Assembly (NCBI GenBank): GCA_947247005.1
Contig: OX365949.1
Span: 2,056,001 to 2,120,000, forward strand
DNA: 64,000 nucleotides
Direction: 5' to 3'
From: Spisula solida
Taxonomy: Eukaryota > Mollusca > Bivalvia > Venerida > Mactridae
Notes under the pieces: generated by a model
The model's input: the letters and a program-made list of their open reading frames with translations, nothing else
What the model was told of the DNA's origin: nothing
Databases searched by the model: none
In this document: one piece after another, positions 47,662 through 61,018 of the stretch
Position numbering within the stretch: position 1 is the stretch's first letter
Layout: the number at the start of each line of letters is the position of its first letter
Made by a program: the position numbers and the translations under genes

Positions 47662-48280
47662 AGTTTAAACGGAGCTTACGTTTATTCTCGTCGGATTATA
47701 AAGCTTCACGATTTCGATCAAATGTCAAAGTACATGTTTGAAATTATGTACTTAGTATATTGTAAATATATTCGAAGTGAACACGAAATATGTTAAAACT
47801 TAATAACCATATATGTTGCACATCGTATTTCAGCATCAGCTAGTCTATGTAGCCAGTTTGTGTCTGCACAAGATCTGGTATATAACAGTATGATAAGCAT
47901 CCCCGATGGAATGGAAACAAGTCATTGAGTACGCGAACATCAAACGTTTCATGTGCAATGTACCATTGAAAAATCTCATTCAAGACTGCCAGTAATAGAT
48001 CTTGTCAAACTAACATCTAACGGAGAAAAAACAAACTTTCAGACAAAAAAATAAAGAAGAAATATTATCTACGTATGAATAATTGTTAATTTATATGAAT
48101 TAGGTCACGTTATTCATACTACAAGTGTACAATAACCAGGATGTATCTGATGGTTCAATGTCCTGAATTGGTTAATTCACGTTAATTCGTGACTGTTTTT
48201 ATTTGTTTTCTTTATTTACGATAGGTACAAAGAACATAGTATTCATAACGCCGGTATATTTACAAGAGCTATCCACGAAC
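47662..48280. other. AT-rich spacer without a gene
   Basis: No ORF, repeat or RNA feature was recognised. Confidence 0.55.
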
Positions 48281-48958
48281 ATCGCGCTCCACTATTCGCA
48301 GTACCAAGCTAGGATAGTATAATCACATCGCGCTCCACTATTCGCAGTACCAAGCTAGGATAGTATATTCGCAGTACCAAGCTAGGATAGTATATTCCTT
48401 ATATACGAGCATTCAAAACAAAATGCTTTATATCAGCAGCATTACCAATGTCGTGTAGAGGTTGGGGCTTCTAAGTCGAAAAAGGGAGATAATTTGGACA
48501 AAATGCAGGACAGTTGCCTACTCATGAGTAGGTCCTCTGTGTCATAAAGGTGAAAAAGGGGGTATACTGTTTCAACAAAATGCTAAATAGTTATCTACTC
48601 CTGTGTAGGGGTTGGGGTCATGATGGTGAACAAGTATGCAAAGTATCAAAACAATATATCAATGCACTTTGAAGATATTAGGGGTTAAAAACATGTACCT
48701 AAACTTTAACATTTGAACTATTTGTGCTAAGTAGAAAAAAGGGGGCATAATTTCAACAAAATGCCTGATACCTACTCCTACATACGGGTTTGGGTCATGA
48801 TGGCGAACAAGTATACAAAGTATGAAAGCAATTTATCAAAGGACTTTGAAACTATGAGATTAAAAACCCTGTACCTAAACTTTAACATAAGCATTACGCC
48901 GACGCCGACGTTCGGGTGACTGCAATAGCTCCCCTTATTCTACGAATAGTGGAGCTAA
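48281..48958. mobile_element. Bivalve-type element with CTCCACTATTCG ends and a triplicated left end
   Basis: The left end GCGCTCCACTATTCGCA (48284-48300) is inverted at the right end (CGAATAGTGGAGCT, 48943-48956). The right part GCCGACGCCGACGTTCGGGT then ATAGCTCC ... GAATAGTGGAGCTAAAA is a layout I know from bivalve genomes. The interior has two diverged blocks with GGGGTCATGATGGTGAACAA or GGGTCATGATGGCGAACAAG followed by GTATGCAAAGTAT-like text. The left end is tandemly repeated: 48281-48320, 48327-48366 and a partial 48367-48393. No coding capacity. Confidence 0.7.
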
Positions 48959-51900
48959 AAATACTATATATTCAAGCTTCTCATTCTTCATAGTTCGACA
49001 TGTATACGTACAAAAGTGTTTATTTCAAAAGCTCATTTGCCTAAACGTTGTCAATAATGGCATTAAGAATAATTGTTTTTTAATTTAATTACGTTTTGAA
49101 CGAGAATGTACGAGAATTCGAGAATTCTTTAGAAACAGGAAACGTTTCAGACACCTCATACACAATGAGACCTAATTGAAATATAATTGTGTATATTTAT
49201 AAAATCTAAGTAGATGATGTTTTCATAATGACAGGCTCCCGGTGTAATAGTATTTTCCAAACCCGATCTCTTGAAACTTTCCTTTAATAATCTCTTGAAA
49301 TCTGTACCAAATTTCGCTTTAAGTGTTCCTTTAAAAACATTATGATTGGTTTCAGATCGGAGAAAAAGTGATATCGCAAAACACAGAAAAACTACCTATT
49401 TCGAACACAAAGATGGTTGCGTTTTTGTTGTTGACAAACTCTCAATTAGCATGAAAAAATATAAATAATATTTATAGCATACTGACGCTTAATTCACTTT
49501 TACGCCGAAAATGATATTCGTGATCATTGAATAATATTTGTAACAGCGGCGAAAATAGATCCGTTAAAACATGATAACATATTATAGATGTTGCTGTTGT
49601 AAGTCAACTAGAAGAAAATCGTACAATCAGATGGTCTGCTTAAAATTGTACGTTAAAAAGAATTACACCATATTATCAAGCCTAGCTAGCTAGCTCGGGT
49701 ATCGGAGATGAAACCCGACGGAATATTTCAATGCAGACAATTTCAATTTCAGTTTCAGCAACATCATGCGTAGTCAGGTTACCCTATCACGATCATTATG
49801 TATCAATTATATGTTCAATTCGTTCACACAAAACCAGTAAAAACAGATAAATCTCTATTGAAATTCATTCTGTCATTCAGGAGGAATCTATGGTGATAAA
49901 ACGTGTGTTTTGCGTTACCGATAATAGGTCGTACAGGAATAGATAAATTGAAGAATTTTGTAAAGCTTTCCAAACTAATTTAATTTGAAATAGAGTAAAA
50001 CTTAAACTGACAATAAGTATACAAAGAGAAACAGACGAAAACAATAAAACAACATGGTTTCGTAATTTATTTAGTAAGTTATTGTCAGCATGATCAATAA
50101 GTGATTTTTGGGACTTCCTTAACAGCATGCCGTCTCCCCCTCTCTATGTCGGAGACATACTAGTAATTCACCAGCATTTTTAGATCTCAAAAGTTACGTC
50201 ATGTACACCGATTGATTAAAGTTACAATGCATGTTCTACATACTATACATGTAGTTTTTATGGAGCTCAACCAACAGGTGTTGTAGTATCGTAACATGCA
50301 TGATAATGCCGGTGCATATCAAAAAACGCACAATGATATATTTTTTTTTTTCATGGGGAATAAACGTGGATACAAGAAGAAATGGGCGTCGTACATTGTA
50401 ATATGGAAACGGTTGCCAAGTTAACATGGTAAAAGTTGGCTTCTGATAAACCGATAATTTTTGGTATCCCCACAGGGACACGACACGGCCAGGCAACAGG
50501 AGTTATCATGCCTGATACGAGCATGCCCTCATCAGTAAGCTGTACAAATTATGACATTTTTATCTCTTTTCCGACCGACTGGTTGATAAGCTCGCCATTC
50601 CTCGCGCATCATGCCATGGTCAGAACCCCACAGGGGTAGCGGATAGATGAATTCAATGCATTGAAGTTCTTTGAGAATTATCAGTTCATGATAAATATAA
50701 ATAGTTTACCACAAATATGAACCTACTCTTTATGCTTCACAATAATCTCAGATCGGAAATCCAACAAGGTAATTAATCATAATACTACTTGTATACAAGG
50801 TTGAATGCGCGTGTCATGAATAAGACTGAGAAGTCCAAATATTTACCGTATAAAATACCAGACAAAATATTCTATCACGTTTGACTCGAACACCTGATCT
50901 TCGAACACTAGAGAGCTAATATGGTAGCCCATACGAGACATCAAATGTGCTATGTGACTCACGTTCTTATTTCAATTCTCTATCTTATTACTGGTGACTT
51001 TACATTGAGAGTCTGTGAATCCAGGAGTTCGTTACATGTACGTATATATCAGCGTTTCACTCATTCTGGTACTAGGCATCAAAAGTGGCTTTTGTCTCTC
51101 ATACCTCATTGGGATGAATAACGTCCGAAATGAGGTGTCGAGAGTAATCGGTATCAGTTGTCAAATCTTTTTCACAAACGACCTAAAATAACTTTTAAAC
51201 ATATTGATCAATATATATACCAGTACGTTTATAATCCGGGAGTCAACTGACAGTTAAAGTTACCAGAACATTTCGAATAACATTCTTAATAAGTCCTATA
51301 TAAAGAGTATGGGGGCGTATCCAGTGTGTCCCCATTGTATTATAGGGTCTAAAATGTTATTCCCGTGGAATGGTTTTACGAGGCTGTAGATCTGGCAGTT
51401 TTGCTTATACAAATAATTTTTGTTTATATTAATAACAGATCAATAAATAGTTTCTATTTACAGAAGTCAGATGATAAAACGAAAATAATTTTCTATTCAA
51501 GTTTGATGAGAAGCAGAATATGGAACACATATGATTGTTTCGAACCTCTATAACACCGCACACATCATAGAGGAGAAATGATGAATCACATTAGATAATT
51601 TCTGGTTACCACGTGTTTGTTTGCCTCGATATTTTTATAACAAAGTTAACATATGACATTCAGCCAACCTGTTTATCTAAGTCGTGCATCAAACGAGTTA
51701 TGTTAGTATTATTTCATTGTTTCTAGAAATCATAACATATTTGTAAGAATAACTTCTCGAAGATCTAAGAAAAGAAGCATGTAACGCTATATCATGATAG
51801 AAATCAGATCACATAATCTGGTTCTAATCTAATCCTCGTAATCTCTGTGTTTGGAGAAGTTTACCCAGTGCACTGCTCTCGTGTTTGTAAAATATAACCC

Positions 51901-51959
51901 ATCAAAAGCAGTCCTCTCTTTAAAACATAATCTCTCGTCAGCAACTCTTCCCGGTAAAC
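48959..51959. other. 3-kb AT-rich stretch without a supported gene
   Basis: Minor items only: (GCTA)n-like AGCTAGCTAGCT at about 49683 and an 11-T run at 50341-50351. ORFs of 60-86 codons on both strands have no recognisable domain. The right end leads into the satellite through a stretch with one half-recognisable unit (about 51930-51970). Confidence 0.5.
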
Positions 51960-54900
51960 ACCATCTTTATCAGTCTTTTCCTGAGCAACGATCTCTCTAC
52001 AGCGACCCTCTATTAATGTGAACCTCTATATCAGTCATTTCCTGAGCTACGATACCTCTACAGCGACCCTCTAATGCGAACCTCTATATCAGTCGTTTCC
52101 TGAGCAACGATCTCTCTACAGCGACCCTCTAATGCGAACCTCTATATCAGTCGCTTCCTGAGCAACGATCTCTCTACAGCGATCCTCTAATGCGAACCTC
52201 TATATCAGTCATTTCCTGAGCTACCCTCTAATGCGAACCTCTATATCAGTCATTTCCTGAGCAACGATCTCTCTACAGCGACCCTCTATTAATGCGAACC
52301 TCTATATCAGTCGTTTCCTGCGCAACGATCTCTCTACAGCGACCCTCTATTAATGTGAACCTCTATATCAGTCATTTCCTGAGCTACTATACCTCTACAG
52401 CAACCCTCTAATGCGAACCTCTATATCAGTCGTTTCCTGAGCAACGATCTCTCTACAGCGACCCTCTATTAATGCGAACCTCTATATCAGTCGTTTCCTG
52501 AGCTACGATACCTCTACAGCGACCCTCTATTAATGCGAACCTCTATATCAGTCGTTTCCTGAGCTACGATATCTCTACAGCTACCCTCTAATGCGAACCT
52601 CTATATCAGTCGTTTCCTGAGCTACGATACCTCTACAGCGACCCTCTATTAATGCGAACCTCTATATCAGTTGTTTCCTGAGCTACGATATCTCTACAGC
52701 TACCCTCTAATGCGAACCTCTATATCAGTCGTTTCCTGAGCTACGATATTTCTACAGCGACTCTCTTATGCGAACCTCTATATCAGTCATTTCCTGAGCT
52801 ACGATATTTCTACAGCGACTCTCTAATGAGAACCTCTATATCAGTCATTTCCTGAGCTACGATATCGCTACAGCGACCCTCTAATGCGAACCTCTATATC
52901 AGTCTTTTCCTGAGCTACGATATCTCTACAGCGACCCTCTAATGCGAACCTCTATATCAGTCATTTCCTGAGCTACGATTTCTCTACAGCGACCCTCTAA
53001 TGCGAACTTCTATATCAGTCATTTCCTGAGCTACCCTCTATTAATGTGAACCTCTATATCAGTCATTTCCTGAGCTACGATATCTCTACAGCGACCCTCT
53101 AATGTGAACCTCTATATCAGTCGTTTCCTGAGCTACGATACCTCTACAGCGACCCTCTAATGTGAACCTCTATATCAGTCGTTTCCTGAGCTACGATATC
53201 TCTACAGCGACCCTCTAATGGGAACCTCTATATCAGTCGTTTCCTGAGCTACCCTCTAATGCGAACCTCTATATCAGTTGTTTCCTGAGCTACGATACCT
53301 CTACAGCGACCCTCTAATGTGAACCTCTATATCAGTCATTTCCTGAGCTACGATATCTCTACAGCGACCCTCTAATGTGAACATCTATATCAGTCGTTTC
53401 CTGAGCTACCCTCTAATGCGAACCTCTATATCAGTCCTTTCCTGAGCTACGATACCTCTACAGCGACCCTCTAATGCGAACCTCTATATCAGTCGTTTCC
53501 TGAGCTACGATACCTCTACAGCGACCCTCTATTAATGCGAACTTCTATATCAGTCGTTTCCTGAGCTACCCTCTAATGCGAACCTCTATATCAGTCGTTT
53601 CCTGAGCTACGATACCTCTACAGCGACCCTCTATTAATGGGAACTTCTATATCAGTCGTTTCCTGAGCTACCCTCTAATGTGAACCTCTATATCAGTCGT
53701 TTCCTGAGCTACGATACCTCTACAGCGACCCTCTAATGCGAACCTCTATATCAGTCAATTCCTGAGCTACGATACCTCTACAGCGACCCTCTATTAATGC
53801 GAACTTCTATATCAGTCGTTTCCTGAGCTACCCTCTAATGCGAACCTCTATATCAGTCGTTTCCTGAGCTACGATACCTCTACAGCGACCCTCTATTAAT
53901 GCGAACCTCTATATCAGTCGTTTCCTGAGCTACGATATCTCTACAGCTACCCTCTAATGCGAACCTCTATATCAGTCGTTTCCTGAGCTACGATATTTCT
54001 ACAGCGACTCTCTAATGCGAACCTCTATATCAGTCATTTCCTGAGCTACGATATCGCTACAGTGACCCTCTAATGCGAACCTCTATATCAGTCTTTTCCT
54101 GAGCTACGATATCTCTACAGCGACCCTCTAATGTGAACTTCTATATCAGTCGTTTCCTGAGCTACCCTCTAATGTGAACCTCTATATCAGTCGTTTCCTG
54201 ACCTACGATATCTCTACAGCGACCCTCTATTAATGCGAACCTCTATATCAGTCGTTTCCTGAGCTACGATATCTCTACAGCGACCCTCTATTAATGCGAA
54301 CCTCTATATCAGTCATTTCCTGAGCTACGATATCTCTTCAGCGACCCTCTATTAATGCGAACCTCTATATCAGTCATTTCCTGAGCTACCCTCTAATGCG
54401 AACCTCTATATCAGTCGTTTCCTGAGCTACGATACCTCTACAGCGACCCTCTATTAATGCGAACCTCTATATCAGTCATTTCCTGAGCTACCCTCTAATG
54501 CGAACCTCTATATCAGTCATTTCCTGAGCTACGATACCTCTACAGCGACCCTCTATTAATGCGAACCTCTATATCAGTCGTTTCCTGAGCTACCCTCTAA
54601 TGCGAACCTCTATATCAGTCGTTTCCTGAGCTACCCTCTAATGCGAACCTCTATATCAGTCGTGTCCTGAGCTACCCTCTAATGCGAACCTCTATATCAG
54701 TCATTTCCTGAGCTACGAAATCTCTACAGCGACCCTCTATTAATGCGAACCTCTATATCAGTCGTTTCCTGAGCTACCCTCTAATGCGAACCTCTATATC
54801 AGTCGTTTCCTGAGCTACCCTCTAATGCGAACCTCTATATCAGTCGTTTCCTGAGCTACGATACCTCTACAGCGACCCTCTATTAATGCGAACTTCTATA

Positions 54901-57900
54901 TCAGTCGTTTCCTGAGCTACCCTCTAATGCAAACCTCTATATCAGTCGTTTCCTGAGCTACGATATCTCTACAGCGACCCTCTATTAATGCGAACTTCTA
55001 TATCAGTCGTTTCCTGAGATACGATATCTCTACAGCGACCCTCTATTAATGCCAACCTCTATATCAGTCATTTCCTGAGCTACCCTCTAATGCGAACCTC
55101 TATATCAGTCGTTTCCTGAGCTACGATACCTCTACAGCGACCCTCTATTAATGCGAACCTCTATATCAGTCATTTCCTGAGCTACCCTCTAATGCAAACC
55201 TCTATATCAGTCGTTTCCTGAGCTAGGATACCTCTACAGCGACCCTCTATTAATGCGAACCTCTATATCAGTCGTTTCCTGAGCTACCCTCTAATGCGAA
55301 CCTCTATATCAGTCGTTTCCTGAGCTACCCTCTAATGCGAACCTCTATATCAGTCGTTTCCTGAGCTACGATACCTCTACAGCGACCCTCTAATGCCAAC
55401 TTCTATATCAGTCGTTTCCTGAGCTACGATATTTCTACAGCGACTCTCTTATGCGAACCTCTATATCAGTCATTTCCTGAGCTACGATATTTCTACAGCG
55501 ACTCTCTAATGAGAACCTCTATATCAGTCATTTCCTGAGCTACGATATCGCTACAGCGACCCTCTAATGCGAACCTCTATATCAGTCTTTTCCTGAGCTA
55601 CGATATCTCTACAGCGACCCTCTAATGCGAACCTCTATATCAGTCATTTCCTGAGCTACGATTTCTCTACAGCGACCCTCTAATGCGAACTTCTATATCA
55701 GTCATTTCCTGAGCTACCCTCTAATTTGAACCTCTATATCAGTCATTTCCTGAGCTACGATATCTCTACAGCGACCCTCTAATGTGAACCTCTATATCAG
55801 TCGTTTCCTGAGCTACGATACCTCTACAGCGACCCTCTAATGTGAACCTCTATATCAGTCGTTTCCTGAGCTACGATATCTCTACAGCGACCCTCTAATG
55901 GGAACCTCTATATCAGTCGTTTCCTGAGCTACCCTCTAATGCGAACCTCTATATCAGTTGTTTCCTGAGCTACGATACCTCTACAGCGACCCTCTAATGT
56001 GAACCTCTATATCAGTCATTTCCTGAGCTACGATATCTCTACAGCGACCCTCTAATGTGAACATCTATATCAGTCGTTTCCTGAGCTACCCTCTAATGCG
56101 AACCTCTATATCAGTCCTTTCCTGAGCTACGATACCTCTACAGCGACCCTCTAATGCGAACCTCTATATCAGTCGTTTCCTGAGCTACGATACCTCTACA
56201 GCGACCCTCTATTAATGCGAACTTCTATATCAGTCGTTTCCTGAGCTACCCTCTAATGCGAACCTCTATATCAGTCGTTTCCTGAGCTACGATACCTCTA
56301 CAGCGACCCTCTATTAATGCGAACTTCTATATCAGTCGTTTCCTGAGCTACCCTCTAATGTGAACCTCTATATCAGTCGTTTCCTGAGCTACGATACCTC
56401 TACAGCGACCCTCTAATGCGAACCTCTATATCAGTCAATTCCTGAGCTACGATACCTCTACAGCGACCCTCTATTAATGCGAACTTCTATATCAGTCGTT
56501 TCCTGAGCTACCCTCTAATGCGAACCTCTATATCAGTCGTTTCCTGAGCTACGATACCTCTACAGCGACCCTCTATTAATGCGAACCTCTATATCAGTCG
56601 TTTCCTGAGCTACGATATCTCTACAGCTACCCTCTAATGCGAACCTCTATATCAGTCGTTTCCTGAGCTACGATATTTCTACAGCGACTCTCTAATGCGA
56701 ACCTCTATATCAGTCATTTCCTGAGCTACGATATCGCTACAGTGACCCTCTAATGCGAACCTCTATATCAGTCTTTTCCTGAGCTACGATATCTCTACAG
56801 CGACCCTCTAATGTGAACTTCTATATCAGTCGTTTCCTGAGCTACCCTCTAATGTGAACCTCTATATCAGTCGTTTCCTGACCTACGATATCTCTACAGC
56901 GACCCTCTATTAATGCGAACCTCTATATCAGTCGTTTCCTGAGCTACGATATCTCTACAGCGACCCTCTATTAATGCGAACCTCTATATCAGTCGTTTCC
57001 TGAGCTACGATATCTCTACAGCGACCCTCTATTAATGCGAACCTCTATATCAGTCATTTCCTGAGCTACCCTCTAATGCGAACCTCTATATCAGTCGTTT
57101 CCTGAGCTACGATACCTCTACAGCGACCCTCTATTAATGCGAACCTCTATATCAGTCATTTCCTGAGCTACCCTCTAATGCGAACCTCTATATCAGTCAT
57201 TTCCTGAGCTACGATACCTCTACAGCGACCCTCTATTAATGCGAACCTCTATATCAGTCGTTTCCTGAGCTACCCTCTAATGCGAACCTCTATATCAGTC
57301 GTTTCCTGAGCTACCCTCTAATGCGAACCTCTATATCAGTCGTTTCCTGAGCTACCCTCTAATGCGAACCTCTATATCAGTCATTTCCTGAGCTACGAAA
57401 TCTCTACAGCGACCCTCTATTAATGCGAACCACTATATCAGTCGTTTCCTGAGCTACCCTCTAATGCGAACCTCTATATCAGTCGTTTCCTGAGCTACCC
57501 TCTAATGCGAACCTCTATATCAGTCGTTTCCTGAGCTACGATATCTCTACAGCGACCCTCTATTAATGCGAACCTCTATATCAGTCATTTCCTGAGCTAC
57601 CCTCTAATGCGAACCTCTATATCAGTCGTTTCCTGAGCTACGATACCTCTACAGCGACCCTCTATTAATGCGAACCTCTATATCAGTCATTTCCTGAGCT
57701 ACCCTCTAATGCGAACCTCTATATCAGTCATTTCCTGAGCTACGATACCTCTACAGCGATCCTCTATTAATGCGAACCTCTATATCAGTCGTTTCCTGAG
57801 CTACCCTCTAATGCGAACCTCTATATCAGTCGTTTCCTGAGCTACCCTCTAATGCGAACCTCTATATCAGTCGTTTCCTGAGCTACCCTCTAATGCGAAC

Positions 57901-60900
57901 CTCTATATCAGTCATTTCCTGAGCTACGAAATCTCTACAGCGACCCTCTATTAATGCGAACCACTATATCAGTCGTTTCCTGAGCTACCCTCTAATGCGA
58001 ACCTCTATATCAGTCGTTTCCTGAGCTACCCTCTAATGCGAACCTCTATATCAGTCGTTTCCTGAGCTACGATACCTCTACAGCGACCCTTTATTAATGC
58101 GAACTTCTATATCAGTCGTTTCCTGAGCTACCCTCTAATGCGAACCTCTATATCAGTCGTTTCCTGAGCTACGATACCTCTACAGCGACCCTCTATTAAT
58201 GCGAACTTCTATATCAGTCGTTTCCTGAGCTACCCTCTAATGCGAACCTCTATATCAGTTGTTTCCTGAGCTACGATACCTCTACAGCGACCCTCTAATG
58301 TGAACCTCTATATCAGTCATTTCCTGAGCTACGATATCTCTACAGCGACCCTCTAATGTGAACATCTATATCAGTCGTTTCCTGAGCTACCCTCTAATGC
58401 GAACCTCTATATCAGTCCTTTCCTGAGCTACGATACCTCTACAGCGACCCTCTAATGCGAACCTCTATATCAGTCGTTTCCTGAGCTACGATACCTCTAC
58501 AGCGACCCTCTATTAATGCGAACTTCTATATCAGTCGTTTCCTGAGCTACCCTCTAATGCGAACCTCTATATCAGTCGTTTCCTGAGCTACGATACCTCT
58601 ACAGCGACCCTCTATTAATGCGAACTTCTATATCAGTCGTTTCCTGAGCTACCCTCTAATGTGAACCTCTATATCAGTCGTTTCCTGAGCTACGATACCT
58701 CTACAGCGACCCTCTAATGCGAACCTCTATATCAGTCAATTCCTGAGCTACGATACCTCTACAGCGACCCTCTATTAATGCGAACTTCTATATCAGTCGT
58801 TTCCTGAGCTACCCTCTAATGCGAACCTCTATATCAGTCGTTTCCTGAGCTACGATACCTCTACAGCGACCCTCTATTAATGCGAACCTCTATATCAGTC
58901 GTTTCCTGAGCTACGATATCTCTACAGCTACCCTCTAATGCGAACCTCTATATCAGTCGTTTCCTGAGCTACGATATTTCTACAGCGACTCTCTAATGCG
59001 AACCTCTATATCAGTCATTTCCTGAGCTACGATATCGCTACAGTGACCCTCTAATGCGAACCTCTATATCAGTCTTTTCCTGAGCTACGATATCTCTACA
59101 GCGACCCTCTAATGTGAACTTCTATATCAGTCGTTTCCTGAGCTACCCTCTAATGTGAACCTCTATATCAGTCGTTTCCTGACCTACGATATCTCTACAG
59201 CGACCCTCTATTAATGCGAACCTCTATATCAGTCGTTTCCTGAGCTACGATATCTCTACAGCGACCCTCTATTAATGCGAACCTCTATATCAGTCGTTTC
59301 CTGAGCTACGATATCTCTACAGCGACCCTCTATTAATGCGAACCTCTATATCAGTCATTTCCTGAGCTACCCTCTAATGCGAACCTCTATATCAGTCGTT
59401 TCCTGAGCTACGATACCTCTACAGCGACCCTCTATTAATGCGAACCTCTATATCAGTCATTTCCTGAGCTACCCTCTAATGCGAACCTCTATATCAGTCA
59501 TTTCCTGAGCTACGATACCTCTACAGCGACCCTCTATTAATGCGAACCTCTATACAGTCGTTTCCTGAGCTACCCTCTAATGCGAACCTCTATATCAGTC
59601 GTTTCCTGAGCTACCCTCTAATGCGAACCTCTATATCAGTCGTTTCCTGAGCTACCCTCTAATGCGAACCTCTATATCAGTCATTTCCTGAGCTACGAAA
59701 TCTCTACAGCGACCCTCTATTAATGCGAACCACTATATCAGTCGTTTCCTGAGCTACCCTCTAATGCGAACCTCTATATCAGTCGTTTCCTGAGCTACCC
59801 TCTAATGCGAACCTCTATATCAGTCGTTTCCTGAGCTACGATATCTCTACAGCGACCCTCTATTAATGCGAACCTCTATATCAGTCATTTCCTGAGCTAC
59901 CCTCTAATGCGAACCTCTATATCAGTCGTTTCCTGAGCTACGATACCTCTACAGCGACCCTCTATTAATGCGAACCTCTATATCAGTCATTTCCTGAGCT
60001 ACCCTCTAATGCGAACCTCTATATCAGTCATTTCCTGAGCTACGATACCTCTACAGCGACCCTCTATTAATGCGAACCTCTATATCAGTCGTTTCCTGAG
60101 CTACCCTCTAATGCGAACCTCTATATCAGTCGTTTCCTGAGCTACCCTCTAATGCGAACCTCTATATCAGTCGTTTCCTGAGCTACCCTCTAATGCGAAC
60201 CTCTATATCAGTCATTTCCTGAGCTACGAAATCTCTACAGCGACCCTCTATTAATGCGAACCACTATATCAGTCGTTTCCTGAGCTACCCTCTAATGCGA
60301 ACCTCTATATCAGTCGTTTCCTGAGCTACCCTCTAATGCGAACCTCTATATCAGTCGTTTCCTGAGCTACGATACCTCTACAGCGACCCTTTATTAATGC
60401 GAACTTCTATATCAGTCGTTTCCTGAGCTACCCTCTAATGCGAACCTCTATATCAGTCGTTTCCTGAGCTACGATACCTCTACAGCGACCCTCTATTAAT
60501 GCGAACTTCTATATCAGTCGTTTCCTGAGCTACCCTCTAATGCAAACCTCTATATCAGTCGTTTCCTGAGCTACGATATCTCTACAGCGACCCTCTATTA
60601 ATGCGAACTTCTATATCAGTCGTTTCCTGAGATACGATATCTCTACAGCGACCCTCTATTAATGCCAACCTCTATATCAGTCATTTCCTGAGCTACCCTC
60701 TAATGCGAACCTCTATATCAGTCGTTTCCTGAGCTACGATACCTCTACAGCGACCCTCTATTAATGCGAACCTCTATATCAGTCATTTCCTGAGCTACCC
60801 TCTAATGCAAACCTCTATATCAGTCGTTTCCTGAGCTAGGATACCTCTACAGCGACCCTCTATTAATGCGAACCTCTATATCAGTCGTTTCCTGAGCTTC

Positions 60901-61018
60901 CCTCTAATGCGAACCTCTATATCAGTCGTTTCCTGAGCTACCCTCTAATGCGAACCTCTATATCAGTCGTTTCCTGAGCTACTCTCTAATGCGAACCTCT
61001 ATATCAGTCATTTCCTGA
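51960..61018. repeat. 9-kb satellite array of 58/61/41-bp units
   Basis: The basic 58-bp unit reads CTCTATATCAGTCGTTTCCT, GAGCTACGATACCTCTACAG, CGACCCTCTAATGCGAAC. A 61-bp form has TTA added (CTCTATTAATGCG), and a 41-bp form lacks 17 bp between GAGCTAC and CCTCTAATG. About 170 units are estimated from 9.06 kb and a mean near 53 bp. Large blocks repeat: a 2.68-kb offset (52.72-54.85 to 55.40-57.53), a 2.30-kb tandem duplication (55.94-58.24 to 58.24-60.54) and a 531-bp one (marker 57431 to 57962). The left-edge units are the most diverged (GAGCAACGATCTCTC). No ORF of 60 codons or more lies inside. The satellite is not a CRISPR array: there are no unique spacers. Confidence 0.97.

Noticed and set aside
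51960..61018. Satellite as a CRISPR array
   Set aside because: Units are contiguous, with no unique spacers, no cas genes, and the window is animal nuclear DNA.
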